Origin: Thermomicrobiales bacterium
Lineage (GTDB): Bacteria > Chloroflexota > Chloroflexia > Thermomicrobiales > CADCWN01
NCBI GenBank assembly: GCA_030446685.1
Contig: JAUJMV010000035.1
Span: forward strand, 6,551 to 50,094
Direction of reading: 5' to 3'
Length of the DNA stretch: 43,544 nucleotides
A model generated the notes under the pieces. That model was not told the origin of the DNA. It ran no database searches and saw nothing but the letters and a program-made list of their open reading frames with translations. The translations under genes were made by a program, and so were the position numbers. How positions within the stretch are numbered: the stretch's first letter is position 1; each line of letters opens with the position of its first letter. Of this stretch, positions 7,111 to 15,217 are shown one piece after another.

Positions 7111-8481
7111 TTACGCGCCGGCGCCGGACGCGTGCCGCCGACGCCGTTCGGCCAGCCCGCCGATGATCAGCGCCAGCAGGGCGATCGCCGCCAGCACGCG
7201 CACCACGCCGAAGAGGTCGCCGAGGACGCCCGCGAAGAGGATCGGGATCAGGGCGACCGCGTTGGACGCGGTGAAGAAGGTCGAGAGGACCCGCGCGCGG
7301 ATGCGCTCGTTCGAGCGTTCCTGCAGCAGCGTGTGGCTCGGCACGATGATGAACGCGTTGGCGATCCCGAGCCCGCCCGCCAGCGCCATCGCCGTGACGA
7401 TCGCCGGGTTGAACGCCGCCGTGCCGGTGACGCCGGCCGCCACCAGCGCGCTGGGGACGATCGCGAAGGCGAGCAGCAGCAGGCTGACCGCGAGCAGGGC
7501 GCGGTCGATCAGCAGCTCGCGGGCGAAGCGCCGCCCGACGCGCCCGACGACGATCACCCCGCAGAGCATCCCCAGCCCCGCCGGCGCGACGATCGTGGCG
7601 AGGCGCTGCGACGGCAGGCCCAGCACCTCCTGGATGTACTCGGGCGCCAGGACCGAGATCATCAGGAAGCCCGAGTTGGCGACGGTGAGGTAGGTGATCG
7701 CCTTGCGCAGCAGGCGGTCCTGCCCGACGAAGCGCCAGACCTCGCGCAGATCGCTCCAGACCGACGGCCGCGCCGCGCCCGCCGCGGCGCGCGCGGTTGC
7801 CGGCGTCGCCGGCAGGGTGAGGACCAGGGCCACGCAGAGCAGGTAGAGCAGGATCACGGTCACGTAGAGGTTGCGCAGCCCGAGCAATGTGGTCAGGAGC
7901 TGGCCGAGGATGACGAAGCCCAGGAGTTGCGACCCGATGAAGGTGAAGCTGAAGAGCGCGTTGGCGCTGATCAACTGCTCCGGCGCGACCAGCAGCGGGA
8001 TCGTCGAGCCCTCCGCCGGGCCGAAGAACTGGCCGACGCTGGAGAAGAGGAAGCAGAGCGCGTAGATGCACAGCAGTGTCGTCAGGAGCGGCCAGCTCGG
8101 GTTGAGCAGCAGGTAGCCGGCGATGCAGAGCGCCCGCGCCGCGTTGACCGCCGCCATGATGTTGCGCTTGTTGGAGCGGTCGACCAGCACCCCGGCGACC
8201 GCGCTGAAGAGGATCGGCGGGGTGGCGAACGAGAGGACCAGCAGGCTGGTCGCGGTGTTGGCGCCGCCGGCGTCGCGCAGTTCGATGATCTGCCGAACCT
8301 GAATGATCAGCGCGAAATTGATCGTCTGCTGCGCGGTCTGGGAGATCGCCTGCGCCATCCAGAGCCGCAGGAAAGCCCCGTTCGCCAGCACCCCGACGAA
8401 GCCGTCGCGCGCGGGCGGATGCTCCCGGGTCGGTGCGCCGACCGACGGCTCGGTCGGCGGTTCCGCGACGCCGCGGCTCAT
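7111..8481 (-). CDS. MFS exporter (EntS/MFS_3-like)
   Basis: A 456-residue membrane transporter with 12 predicted helices. The N-terminal FLRLWMAQAISQTAQQ and the loop AGVLVDRSNKRNIM (the MFS motif A region) match the MFS_3 group, which includes the enterobactin exporter EntS and macrolide exporters. The second half has LPSQRLATIVAPAGLGM and PSHTLLQERSNERIRARV. Its ATG overlaps the stop of the DUF951 gene in a four-base ATGA, so the two are translationally coupled. The substrate cannot be deduced. The frame is intact, unlike several neighbours. Confidence 0.9.
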   Translation of the reverse strand: MSRGVAEPPTEPSVGAPTREHPPARDGFVGVLANGAFLRLWMAQAISQTAQQTINFALIIQVRQIIELRDAGGANTATSLLVLSFATPPILFSAVAGVLVDRSNKRNIMAAVNAARALCIAGYLLLNPSWPLLTTLLCIYALCFLFSSVGQFFGPAEGSTIPLLVAPEQLISANALFSFTFIGSQLLGFVILGQLLTTLLGLRNLYVTVILLYLLCVALVLTLPATPATARAAAGAARPSVWSDLREVWRFVGQDRLLRKAITYLTVANSGFLMISVLAPEYIQEVLGLPSQRLATIVAPAGLGMLCGVIVVGRVGRRFARELLIDRALLAVSLLLLAFAIVPSALVAAGVTGTAAFNPAIVTAMALAGGLGIANAFIIVPSHTLLQERSNERIRARVLSTFFTASNAVALIPILFAGVLGDLFGVVRVLAAIALLALIIGGLAERRRRHASGAGA

Positions 8482-8726
8482 CGCCCGCGCGCCGCGCTAT
8501 CGGCGAGGTCCGGTGACCCCGCCGCGCTCTCCGGCGCGGCGCCGCGGCTGACGAAGCGCTTGATGCGCTTCTCCAGCTCGCGGCGCGGCAGCAGCACCTT
8601 CCGGTCGCAGCCGAGGCACTTCAGGCCGATGTCGGCCCCCAGGCGCACCACGCGCCACTGCGCGCTGCCGCAGGGGTGCGGCTTGCGCAACTGCACGATG
8701 TCGTCGAGGAAGAGTTCGAGAGGCAT
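8478..8726 (-). CDS. DUF951 family small protein
   Basis: An 82-residue protein matching DUF951 (PF06107): it begins MPLELFLDDIVQLRKPHPCG, continues with WRVVRLGADIGLKCLGCDRKV and ends its conserved part with RRELEKRIKRFV. Two Cys in CLGC plus HPC suggest a small metal-binding or beta-barrel fold; the function of the family is unknown. It is common in Firmicutes and also found in Chloroflexota. The start ATG 8726 matches the family start exactly. It is the first gene of a two-gene unit with the MFS exporter. A longer open frame runs upstream but is non-homologous. Confidence 0.9.
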   Translation of the reverse strand: MPLELFLDDIVQLRKPHPCGSAQWRVVRLGADIGLKCLGCDRKVLLPRRELEKRIKRFVSRGAAPESAAGSPDLADSAARGR

Positions 8727-8796
8727 AACGTTCCGCGAGGGTGATCGACCACCGCGCGCGATAACCACGATCGTTGTCCGGGCGGTGTCAGGCACC

Positions 8797-8802
8797 AGTA
8801 TA
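8797..8802 (-). promoter_or_regulatory. -10 element for DUF951-MFS unit
   Basis: TATACT on the minus strand, about 70 bases before the DUF951 ATG. The surrounding AGTATACT is palindromic, so it could also work on the plus strand with TTGTCC at 8774-8779, but no plus-strand gene follows. Confidence 0.4.
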
Positions 8803-8872
8803 CTGTAGTCGGTCTCCCCGGCACTATGCCCGCGGCGCGCTGCGGCGTACCCGCGAACCGCCGGTCGGAGGC

Positions 8873-9321
8873 TCAGCCATCGGGGAATTGCCAGCGGGTC
8901 GCGTCGTCCGGGAACCTGGTCCAGGCGCGCGCCGTGCGGGGCCGGACCCGGAAGATGCCGCTGGTGGCGGGCTCCGGGAGGAGGCGGCCGTACTTCGCCT
9001 CCCACGCCGCGATGATGCGGGCGGCGACGTCGGCGGTCGTCACCACGTCCTCGGCCACGCCCTCGAGGATCACCACGTCGTCGCCGCTCTCCAGATGCAC
9101 CGCGATGGCCGGGTTGGCGGCGATGTTGCGCGCCCAGCGGGCGGTGGGGATGCCGTCGAAATAGAGCGCCCCATCCACCCAGGCGCCCCAGACCGGCGTG
9201 ATGTGCGGCCGTGCGTCCGGGCGCGTCGTCGCGATCCAGTAGTTGAGCGCCCGCTCGAACCGCTCCACGACGTGCGACCAGGGAGCAAACCCTCGTCACC
9301 GGCGGCGTAGCCCCTGGGCAT
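8873..9321 (-). pseudogene. PPOX-class F420/FMN-dependent protein, frameshifted
   Basis: Resembles pyridoxamine-phosphate-oxidase-fold proteins that bind F420 or FMN. The body, from 9268, reads ALNYWIATTRPDARPHITPVW, then VDGALYFDGIPTARWARNI and VHLESGDDVVILEG. The true N-terminus MPRGYAAGDEGLLP starts at ATG 9321 in another frame and should join to WSHVVERFERALNYW. One base is missing in the CCC of the coding strand (9281-9283). With one C restored the protein is about 149 residues, normal for the group. Either a sequencing error or a broken gene; if real, a short product from GTG 9268 would lack the N-terminus. Confidence 0.8.
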
Positions 9322-9460
9322 CTCGAGCCGGCTTGCCCGCGGCTCCCGCCGGTCCTGCCCGATCCCCCCGTCTTCCATCCCACCATCGCCCTTCCCGGAC
9401 ACCGTGCGCGGCCCATCCCATCCGGGAATCGGCCGACGCGTCCACGCGGATCCTCGCGCC

Positions 9461-10450
9461 TCAGAGCGGCGCGGCGCCGAGCTTCGCCCCATCCACGACC
9501 GAGGTAGCGGCTGACGCTGGTGCGGTTGCGCGGGTCGTCGGCGAGGCCGAGGAGCGCGAGGAGCTGCCCTCGTCGGCCCCGGCGCGGGCCTGGTCGACCG
9601 CGTAGGTGTCGCGCAGCAACTGCGGGGTGATGTTGCGCCCGGTGCGGCTGACGCCTGCCGCCTCCGCCACGCGCTCGACGATCTTGTTGACCGACTGCGG
9701 CAGGATCGGGAAGAGCGGGCCGTCGGGGCGGTACTCGTCGAGGAACCGGCTGTAGATGGCGGCGAACGTCTCGTCGGCGGCCAGGTGCCGCTCCTTGCCG
9801 GCCCAGCGCGGGTTGTCGTAGTAGATGTAGACGACCGGGCGGCGCGGGTCGGAGAGGTCGAGGTGCTCCGCGCGCAGCCCCAGGACCTCGCCGCGCGACA
9901 GCCCCAGGCGCAGCATCAGCCAGATCAGCGCGTGCGAGCGCGGGCTGTCCTCCGCCGCCGCGGCCAGCAGGCGCTCCTGCTCCGCCGCGAAGAGCGGCTG
10001 CGGCGTCTTGAGGGGGATGTGCTCGGGGTAGAAGTTCTCGCTCGGGTCGGCGGCCAGCACCTTCGCCCCGCCGACCAGCCACTTGAAGAAGCCGCTGAGC
10101 GAGGTGAGGCGGCGCTTGCGGGTGGAGCGCGTCTGGCTCTCGCCCAGGAAGTGGGCGATGTCGCGCGGCCTGATCTCGGCGATCGGCTTCGGCCCGACCT
10201 GCAGCTCGAAGAGGGCCAGATCGTAGGAGTAGGACTCGGTCGTGTTGCGCGAGTGCCCGTGTTGCTCCAGGTGGCGACGGTACCAATAGCGGGCGACGGT
10301 CAGCGGCGAGCCGGCGTCGAGCGCGGGCATCGTCGCCACCCCGGCGCGGAACTTGCCCTTCCCGCCGATCTCGAACAGCGCCCCCTGCTCGAGCCGCCCG
10401 CCGGTCTCCGGTTCCGGGCTGGTCGGGCGTTCTTCCTCGCGCTCGCGCAT
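9461..10450 (-). pseudogene. Tyrosine recombinase, frameshifted before the catalytic Tyr
   Basis: A site-specific integrase. It has an N-terminal SAM-like DNA-binding domain (SPLTVARYWYRRHLEQHG to FFKWLVGG) and a catalytic domain with the first Arg in LGLSRGEVLGLR and Lys in AGKERHL. The usual HxxR box reads QLLRDTYAVDQ, so the His is replaced by Gln. The frame as written ends without a tyrosine. One base later in phase the sequence reads QLLALLGLADDPRNRTSVSRYL, which holds the catalytic Tyr. The break is at the CCC of 9567-9569 (a G run on the coding strand), one base short. No stop closes the restored frame soon after, so more damage is possible. ATG 10450 has GGGAGAGGG just upstream. Confidence 0.82.
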
Positions 10451-10517
10451 GGCACCCTCTCCCTGGTTTTCGCGGCCGCGCCGCCGCGTCTGTCCGTACA
10501 CAATGGCCTCCCGCACC

Positions 10518-10546
10518 AGTATGCGCACACCTGTTCGTTTCGTCAA
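10518..10546 (-). promoter_or_regulatory. Strong sigma-70 promoter for the recombinase
   Basis: TTGACG (10541-10546) and CATACT (10518-10523) on the minus strand with a 17-base spacer. The start would fall near 10511, about 60 bases before the recombinase ATG. Confidence 0.65.
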
Positions 10547-10593
10547 GTCACACTCGCCGTGGCGCACGAGTTCCCGGGCTTGTACCCTCCTGG

Positions 10594-10715
10594 GGCGCCC
10601 CCCCCGCCCCCCAATCCTGGGGGGAGAGGACGCGGGCGAAGTCCCAGGCTCACCGGAGAAGCTTTCGATCGGCCAGGTCTTCCTCCCCCCGGGATTGGGG
10701 GGCCGGGGGGGCGCT
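10594..10715. repeat. Long imperfect inverted repeat of G/C runs
   Basis: Arms of about 33 bases (10594-10626 and 10683-10715) are built of C8, C6, AATCC and G6 blocks and pair with few mismatches across a 56-base loop. It lies between the divergent recombinase and receiver genes. CCCCCCAAT..GGGGGGAG hairpins of this sort occur widely as intergenic repeats. Confidence 0.85.
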
Positions 10716-10824
10716 CCCGCCGTGGCGTTGACGCTCCGCCCGCGCCGGTGTATCGTATCGCTCGGCGCCGACGTCGGTGTCGCCGAGCGACGCGAACCGC
10801 CCGAGCGGCGAGGGAGTACGGCCA

Positions 10825-11205
10825 GTGGCAGCGGGCCGCACGGTCCTCATTGTCGAAGACGACCCGCAAATTGCCGGGGTGCTGACCGACTTCCTGAGTG
10901 GGGAGGGGTACCCCGTGCTCGTCCAGCCGGATGAGCGGGCGGTGGAAGCGGCGCTCGCCGACCCGCCCGATCTGGTGCTGCTCGACGTGATGCTGCCCGG
11001 CCGGGACGGGCTGGAGGTGTTCCGCCGGCTGAAGGCCGATCCCCGCACGCGCCGGGTGCCGGTCATCTTCATCAGCGCGCTGTCCACCGACACGCTCAAG
11101 ACCATGCTCGACACGAACCTGCACGGCTACCCGTATGAAGGCATCATCCACAAGCCGTTCGACCTCGACACCGTGCTGGCGACGGTGCAGCGGCACCTGA
11201 CCTAG
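10825..11205 (+). CDS. Stand-alone response regulator receiver (paralogue)
   Basis: A 126-residue CheY-like protein without an output domain. It has VEDDP, the phospho-acceptor Asp near residue 57 in LVLLDVMLPGRDG, the switch Ser in IFISAL, and IHKPF with the conserved Lys. GTG 10825 is preferred over the upstream GTG 10777 because AGGGAG lies 8 bases before it and the length equals that of the paralogue at 6445-6825. The loop after the switch residue is three residues longer here (LDTNLHGYPYEG) than in the paralogue. No kinase or output partner is adjacent. Confidence 0.9.
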   Translation: MAAGRTVLIVEDDPQIAGVLTDFLSGEGYPVLVQPDERAVEAALADPPDLVLLDVMLPGRDGLEVFRRLKADPRTRRVPVIFISALSTDTLKTMLDTNLHGYPYEGIIHKPFDLDTVLATVQRHLT

Positions 11206-11368
11206 CGCCCCACGTCCTCACCTTCCGGGCGGTCCCGCCAGGGTCTGCCCCCCTGGCGACCGGCGAAAGCGGCGGATCGTCCCGCGCGCGGTATGCCGCC
11301 GGCGCTCTTGACTCGTTGGAAAAGGCGCCGCTGGGCGCCTGGACACGTCATTCATGCAGGATTCGTCG

Positions 11369-11659
11369 ATGCGCATTGATGTGTACCGGGCCGGCCAACT
11401 GGCGGCCACGTTCGTCCACGGGCAGTCCCCGGTCTACCACGGGGCGCTCGGCCGGCAGGTGCGGGCGCTGATCGAGACCCCGCACCGCATGCGCAACCCC
11501 TGGACCGGCGAAGAGGCGCTCGATCCCCCAGAGGAGAGTCCGGGGTGGTGGGCGGCGAACGTCCTCTACGCCGGCCTGGGGGTCGCCGGGTTCAGCCTGC
11601 ACTTCACCGACTTCTCCTTCTCCGGCCCCTCGGCGGGCGTCGCCGACGCGACCGCGTAG
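11369..11659 (+). CDS. Small hypothetical protein
   Basis: I do not recognise this 96-residue protein. It begins MRIDVYRAGQLAATFVHGQS, has a middle HRMRNPWTGEEALDPPEES and an apolar, glycine-rich stretch WWAANVLYAGLGVAGFSLHF. AGGA stands 8 bases before ATG 11369; an in-frame ATG at 11354 is the alternative. Codon use is like that of neighbouring genes and the opposite frames look like shadows. It sits between the receiver gene and the DUF5666-like lipoprotein, on the same strand. Function unknown. Confidence 0.55.
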   Translation: MRIDVYRAGQLAATFVHGQSPVYHGALGRQVRALIETPHRMRNPWTGEEALDPPEESPGWWAANVLYAGLGVAGFSLHFTDFSFSGPSAGVADATA

Positions 11660-11703
11660 GTTCAGCGGCGCGGGTGCGGGCGGATGTCCGCGCCCGCGCC
11701 AAA

Positions 11704-11719
11704 TGGCACGCTTCTTGCA
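11704..11719 (+). promoter_or_regulatory. Sigma-54-like -24/-12 element
   Basis: TGGCACG (11704-11710), four bases, then TTGCA (11715-11719): an exact match to the TGGCACG-N4-TTGCW consensus. The expected transcription start, about 12 bases on, falls at the lipoprotein ATG (11731), which would make the mRNA nearly leaderless. It may be a chance match; no sigma-54 activator is in the window. Confidence 0.3.
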
Positions 11720-11730
11720 CACCTGACGGC

Positions 11731-12777
11731 ATGAGAGCAAGAACACCATCCGCCCCACACCGTCATCCGCCAACAATCCCGGCCGGTCCGCCGCCGCGCG
11801 CCGCGCGGCGGCCGTGGCTGGTGGTTCTCGTCGCGGCGGCCGTGCTGCTGCTGTCCGCCTGCGGCCGGGAAACCGTCGCCAGCGCGGAGCCGGTGACGCT
11901 GGAGGGTGTCCTCCGCGCGCGCGACGGCGACATCTGGCTCGTCGATACCACGCCGCTCTCGGTGGTCGGGGCAACGATTGTGGACGGCCCCGCCGAACTG
12001 GGCGCGTGGCTGACGGTCGAAGGCCGGCGCGAGTCGAACGGCGCGATCGGCGCCCGGAGGATCATCGTCGGGCCGGTCGAGTCCGCCGGAACGGCCGCGC
12101 GCCTGCCCGAGGGCGCGGTGAGCGGCACCGTCGAACCCCTCGACGCCGCCGGCGGGCGGTGGCGGATCGGCGGGCGCGAGGTGCGCGTCCCGGCCGGCAC
12201 GCCCGGCGCCGAGGCGGTCGCGGAGGGCGCCCGGGTGAGCGTGAGCGGCTACACGCTGCCGGACGACACGATCCTGGCAACCGCCGTGACGCCGCTCCGG
12301 CAGGCGCCGCTGCCCGCCCCCGCCGCAACCCCGCCCCCGCCGCCAGCGCCGCCCCCGCCGCGCCGCACCGGCTCCCACGCCGACGGGCGCCCCGACCGCG
12401 GCGCCCGTCCCCACGCCGCCGACCACTCCGCCGACCGAGGCGCCCGCGCCCACGCCCACTCCGAGGCCCGCGCCGGCCGTCGCGCCAACGCCCACGTCCA
12501 CGTCCCCCCGCCGGCGCCCACGTCCCGGCCCACCGCGGTCGTCGCTCCGACGCCTACCGCCCCGCCGGCGCCGGCCGTAGCGCCTTCACCGACTCCCGCG
12601 CCCTGGGCCACGCCGCCCGCCGCGCCCGCGCCGACGCCGAGGCCACCCGCGGCACAGCCCACCCCGGCGCGCGACGACGAGAAGAAACCGGACGACGACA
12701 AGGGGCGGGACGACAACAAGAAGCCGGATGACGGGAAGGGTCGCGACGACGAGAAGAAGCCGGGCAATGACGACTGA
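11731..12777 (+). CDS. DUF5666-like lipoprotein with Pro/Thr linker and charged repeat tail
   Basis: A predicted exported lipoprotein: a hydrophobic stretch, WLVVLVAAAVLLLSAC, with the lipidated Cys at 44. Residues 50-195 look like two beta-barrel units of the DUF5666 kind (VTLEGVLRARDGDIWLVD; AVSGTVEPLDAAGGRWRIGG). A long Pro-rich linker follows, and the last 34 residues are a 12-residue repeat of the DDEKKPDDDKGR type. In the linker the Thr/Pro pattern (TPTGAPTAAPVPTPPT) sits in another frame between about 12376 and 12504. Two compensating shifts are therefore likely: a net +1 near 12355-12376 and one lost C at the C6 run 12504-12509. Both readings stay Pro-rich. The end overlaps the kinase start by 11 bases, suggesting joint expression. 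Confidence 0.75.
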   Translation: MRARTPSAPHRHPPTIPAGPPPRAARRPWLVVLVAAAVLLLSACGRETVASAEPVTLEGVLRARDGDIWLVDTTPLSVVGATIVDGPAELGAWLTVEGRRESNGAIGARRIIVGPVESAGTAARLPEGAVSGTVEPLDAAGGRWRIGGREVRVPAGTPGAEAVAEGARVSVSGYTLPDDTILATAVTPLRQAPLPAPAATPPPPPAPPPPRRTGSHADGRPDRGARPHAADHSADRGARAHAHSEARAGRRANAHVHVPPPAPTSRPTAVVAPTPTAPPAPAVAPSPTPAPWATPPAAPAPTPRPPAAQPTPARDDEKKPDDDKGRDDNKKPDDGKGRDDEKKPGNDD

Positions 12778-14089
12778 ACCGACGCGTCTGCTACCCCCCG
12801 GCGCGCTGCTCGACGGCCGCTACGAGATCGCGGACGTCCTCGGGCGGGGTGGGATGGCATCGGTCTACCGCGCCCGCGACCGGCGCCTCGACCGGCCCGT
12901 GGCGGTCAAGGTGCTGGACGGCGACCGGCAGGACGCGGCAGGGACCGCCTTCCGCGAGGACCGGCTCACCGCCCGGCTGGCCCACCCGCACATCGTCGGC
13001 ATCTACGACAGCGGCGCGACGCCCGATGGCCGGCCCTTCCTGGTGATGGAGCTGATCGAGGGCGAGCCGGTCAGCCAGCTCGCGCCGCTGCCGCTCGACC
13101 GCGCGCTGGAGATCGCCGCGGACGTGGCGGCGGCGGTCGCCTACGCCCACGAGCAGGGGATCGTCCATTGCGACATCAAGCCGCAGAACGTGCTGCTCGA
13201 CGTGTTCGGGCGGGCGCGGCTGACCGACTTCGGCGTCGCCAGCGCGGACGCCGCCCCGGTTGGCGAGATCGTCTATGGCTCGGCGGGCTACATCGCGCCC
13301 GAGCGGCTGCGCGGCGCGCCGACCAGCCCCGCCGTGGACATCTACGCCCTCGGCGGCCTGCTCTACTTCCTGATCGCCGGCCGGCCGCCCTACGCCGGGC
13401 ACACCGGGGCCGCGATCATCGAGCAGGTGGCGGGCGGCCCGCCCCCGCCGCTGACGAGCCTCGCCCCGGACGTCCCGCCCGCCGTCGACGCGATCGTGCG
13501 CCGCGCGATGGCCCCCGCTCCCGCCGAGCGCTTCCCGTCGGCCGCCGCGCTCCGCGAGGCGATCGCGCGGGTCCGGCGGGAGGCCGGCGAGCGCACCAGC
13601 CTCTTCACCGTCGCCCCCGGCCCGCCCGCCGCCCCCGCCCCCGTTGAGCACGTCGCGCGGCCCGCCCCGGCGGTGGCGGGACAGACTGTCGTCCTACCCG
13701 CCGCCACCCCCGCCGCGCCCGCTGCCCTCCTGTCCCCGCCCGTGGCGCGGCCGCGGCCGATCGCCCGCGGCGGGACTGGCTGGCTGCTGCCCCTCCTCGG
13801 CGTCGCGCTGGCGCTGCTCCTCCTCCTCGCCGGGGCGCGGTGGATCGCGTTGCGGGGCGCGACCGGCGACCCCGCCGCGGTCGCGGTGCCCGCACTGGAG
13901 GGGCTGACGCTGAGCGAGGCGTATGGGCGCCTGCTCGACAGCGGGCTGACGCCCGGCCGCGTCGATGTCGCGCCGGGGCCGGGCGAGCCGGCGAACGTCG
14001 TCGTCTACCAGGACCCTCCCGCCGGCGAGGAGGTCGACCGCGGCACGCCGGTGAACTTCGTCATCCGCGTCGAGGAGGTGGAGGAGTAG
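12767..14089 (+). CDS. PASTA-domain Ser/Thr protein kinase (PknB-like)
   Basis: A membrane-anchored eukaryotic-type kinase of 440 residues. Kinase domain, residues 19-280: glycine loop GRGGMASVY, catalytic Lys48 in VAVKVL, HCDIKPQN (134-141) with catalytic Asp136 and Asn141, DFG at 154-156, and GYIAPERL. The residue before the catalytic Asp is Cys, not Arg, so this is a non-RD kinase that may not need activation-loop phosphorylation. One membrane helix follows (about 345-368), then a single outside PASTA domain ending QDPPAGEEVDRGTPV. PASTA domains sense peptidoglycan fragments. ATG 12767 lies inside the end of the lipoprotein gene. No partner phosphatase is visible. Confidence 0.92.
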   Translation: MTTEPTRLLPPGALLDGRYEIADVLGRGGMASVYRARDRRLDRPVAVKVLDGDRQDAAGTAFREDRLTARLAHPHIVGIYDSGATPDGRPFLVMELIEGEPVSQLAPLPLDRALEIAADVAAAVAYAHEQGIVHCDIKPQNVLLDVFGRARLTDFGVASADAAPVGEIVYGSAGYIAPERLRGAPTSPAVDIYALGGLLYFLIAGRPPYAGHTGAAIIEQVAGGPPPPLTSLAPDVPPAVDAIVRRAMAPAPAERFPSAAALREAIARVRREAGERTSLFTVAPGPPAAPAPVEHVARPAPAVAGQTVVLPAATPAAPAALLSPPVARPRPIARGGTGWLLPLLGVALALLLLLAGARWIALRGATGDPAAVAVPALEGLTLSEAYGRLLDSGLTPGRVDVAPGPGEPANVVVYQDPPAGEEVDRGTPVNFVIRVEEVEE

Positions 14090-14147
14090 GGCGCCGGCCC
14101 TCGGGCATCCTCGCAATCACGGACAGCCCAGCCCCGAAAAGCCGCTG

Positions 14148-14156
14148 TGGTACACT
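14148..14156 (+). promoter_or_regulatory. Extended -10 promoter for the LprG-like gene
   Basis: TGG-TACACT on the plus strand, about 82 bases before the GTG start at 14238. No clear -35. Confidence 0.4.
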
Positions 14157-14237
14157 AATCGCACCGACGGTAGGCTGGCGCCGGCGATTCGCCGGTAGTC
14201 CCGCTGTGCGCCACCGGCAAAGGAAGGATCACATTCC

Positions 14238-15047
14238 GTGTCCAGTTCGCGCGTCTCCCGGCAGCGGCCGCGGTTCCCGTTCGCCATTCGTCGCTTTTAT
14301 CCCCGTCAGGGGGCGTCGCTCGCCGCTCGTCGCGCGGTCCCCGTCGCCCGCCTCTGCCTCCTGGCGCTGCTGGCGGCGCTGCCCGCGCTGGTCGCCGCCT
14401 GCGGCGGTTCCCCGACCCCGGCCCCCGGCGTCACGACCGCGGATATCCTCGACCGCACGGCGCGGCGCCTCGACGCGGTGCAGTCGGTCCACTTCGAGGC
14501 GGTCGTGGACGGCCCGGCCTACATCGACACCAACCGCACCATCCAGCTCCGCTCCGCCACCGGCGACATCGTGACCCCGGACAAGATGCAGACCGAGATC
14601 AAGATCGCGGTCGGGTCGGCCAACATCGCCGTGAAACTGATCGCGATCGGCGCTGACAAGTACCAGACCAACCTCCTGACCGGCCAGTGGGGTCCGGCCC
14701 AGGCCGGGTTCGACTACAGCCCGACCGTCTTCTTCGACAAGCAGCAGGGACTCAGCAGCGTGATCGGCAAGCTGCGCGACGTGGAGCGCCTGCCGGACGA
14801 GACGATCGACGGCCAGCCCGCCTATCACCTCAAGGGCAAGGTCTCCCGTGAGGCGATCACGCCGATGACCAGCGGGGCGATCGAGGGCGACCCGGTCACC
14901 GCCGAACTCTGGATCGCCCAGGACACCGCCAACCTGCTCAAGCTGGTGCTGACCGAGCCGCAGACGCCGAACAAACCGAAGCCGGCGACCTGGACCCTCA
15001 CCCTCAGCCGGTACGACCAGCCGGTCACGATCAGCACGCCGCAGTAG
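14238..15047 (+). CDS. LppX/LprAFG-like lipoprotein
   Basis: A predicted lipoprotein of 269 residues. After an Arg-rich head comes a hydrophobic stretch ending LPALVAAC, with the lipidated Cys at 55. The rest resembles the LppX/LprA/F/G fold, an antiparallel half-barrel with a lipid-binding cavity that carries lipids or glycolipids at the cell surface: SVHFEAVVDGPAYI, IKIAVGSANIAVKLIAIGADKY, ERLPDETIDGQPAYHLKGKV and VTAELWIAQDTANLLKLVL. GTG 14238 has AAAGGAAGGA 9 bases upstream. It precedes a DHA2 exporter; in mycobacteria LprG is encoded next to an MFS exporter (Rv1410/P55), so a shared export role is an attractive inference. Confidence 0.82.
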   Translation: MSSSRVSRQRPRFPFAIRRFYPRQGASLAARRAVPVARLCLLALLAALPALVAACGGSPTPAPGVTTADILDRTARRLDAVQSVHFEAVVDGPAYIDTNRTIQLRSATGDIVTPDKMQTEIKIAVGSANIAVKLIAIGADKYQTNLLTGQWGPAQAGFDYSPTVFFDKQQGLSSVIGKLRDVERLPDETIDGQPAYHLKGKVSREAITPMTSGAIEGDPVTAELWIAQDTANLLKLVLTEPQTPNKPKPATWTLTLSRYDQPVTISTPQ

Positions 15048-15067
15048 TCTGTAAAGGAGACGCTTCC

Positions 15068-15163
15068 GCCGCAGAGGTATAGAGCACGGAGGAGAGATCA
15101 CGGAGGGAACGAGAAGATGAATATTCCGTGTCCTCCCCCTCGTAACTCCGTGCCTCTGTGGTG
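15068..15163. repeat. Inverted CACGGAG-type repeat
   Basis: The left part has CCGCAGAGG, AGCACGGAGGAG and ATCACGGAGG. The right part has complementary CCGTGTCCTCC, CTCCGTG and CCTCTGTGG. It lies in the gap before the DHA2 exporter. A related array lies at 20747-20856. This sequence type is common between genes in many bacteria. Confidence 0.75.
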
Positions 15164-15217
15164 TGAGCGTCCCTGTTCGTTGCCGCACGCATTGGTCTGG
15201 TACCGGGGATACGAGCG

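Noticed and set aside
9461..10450. Integrase of an integrative element
   Set aside because: No tRNA, direct repeats, excisionase or cargo boundary is visible on either side.
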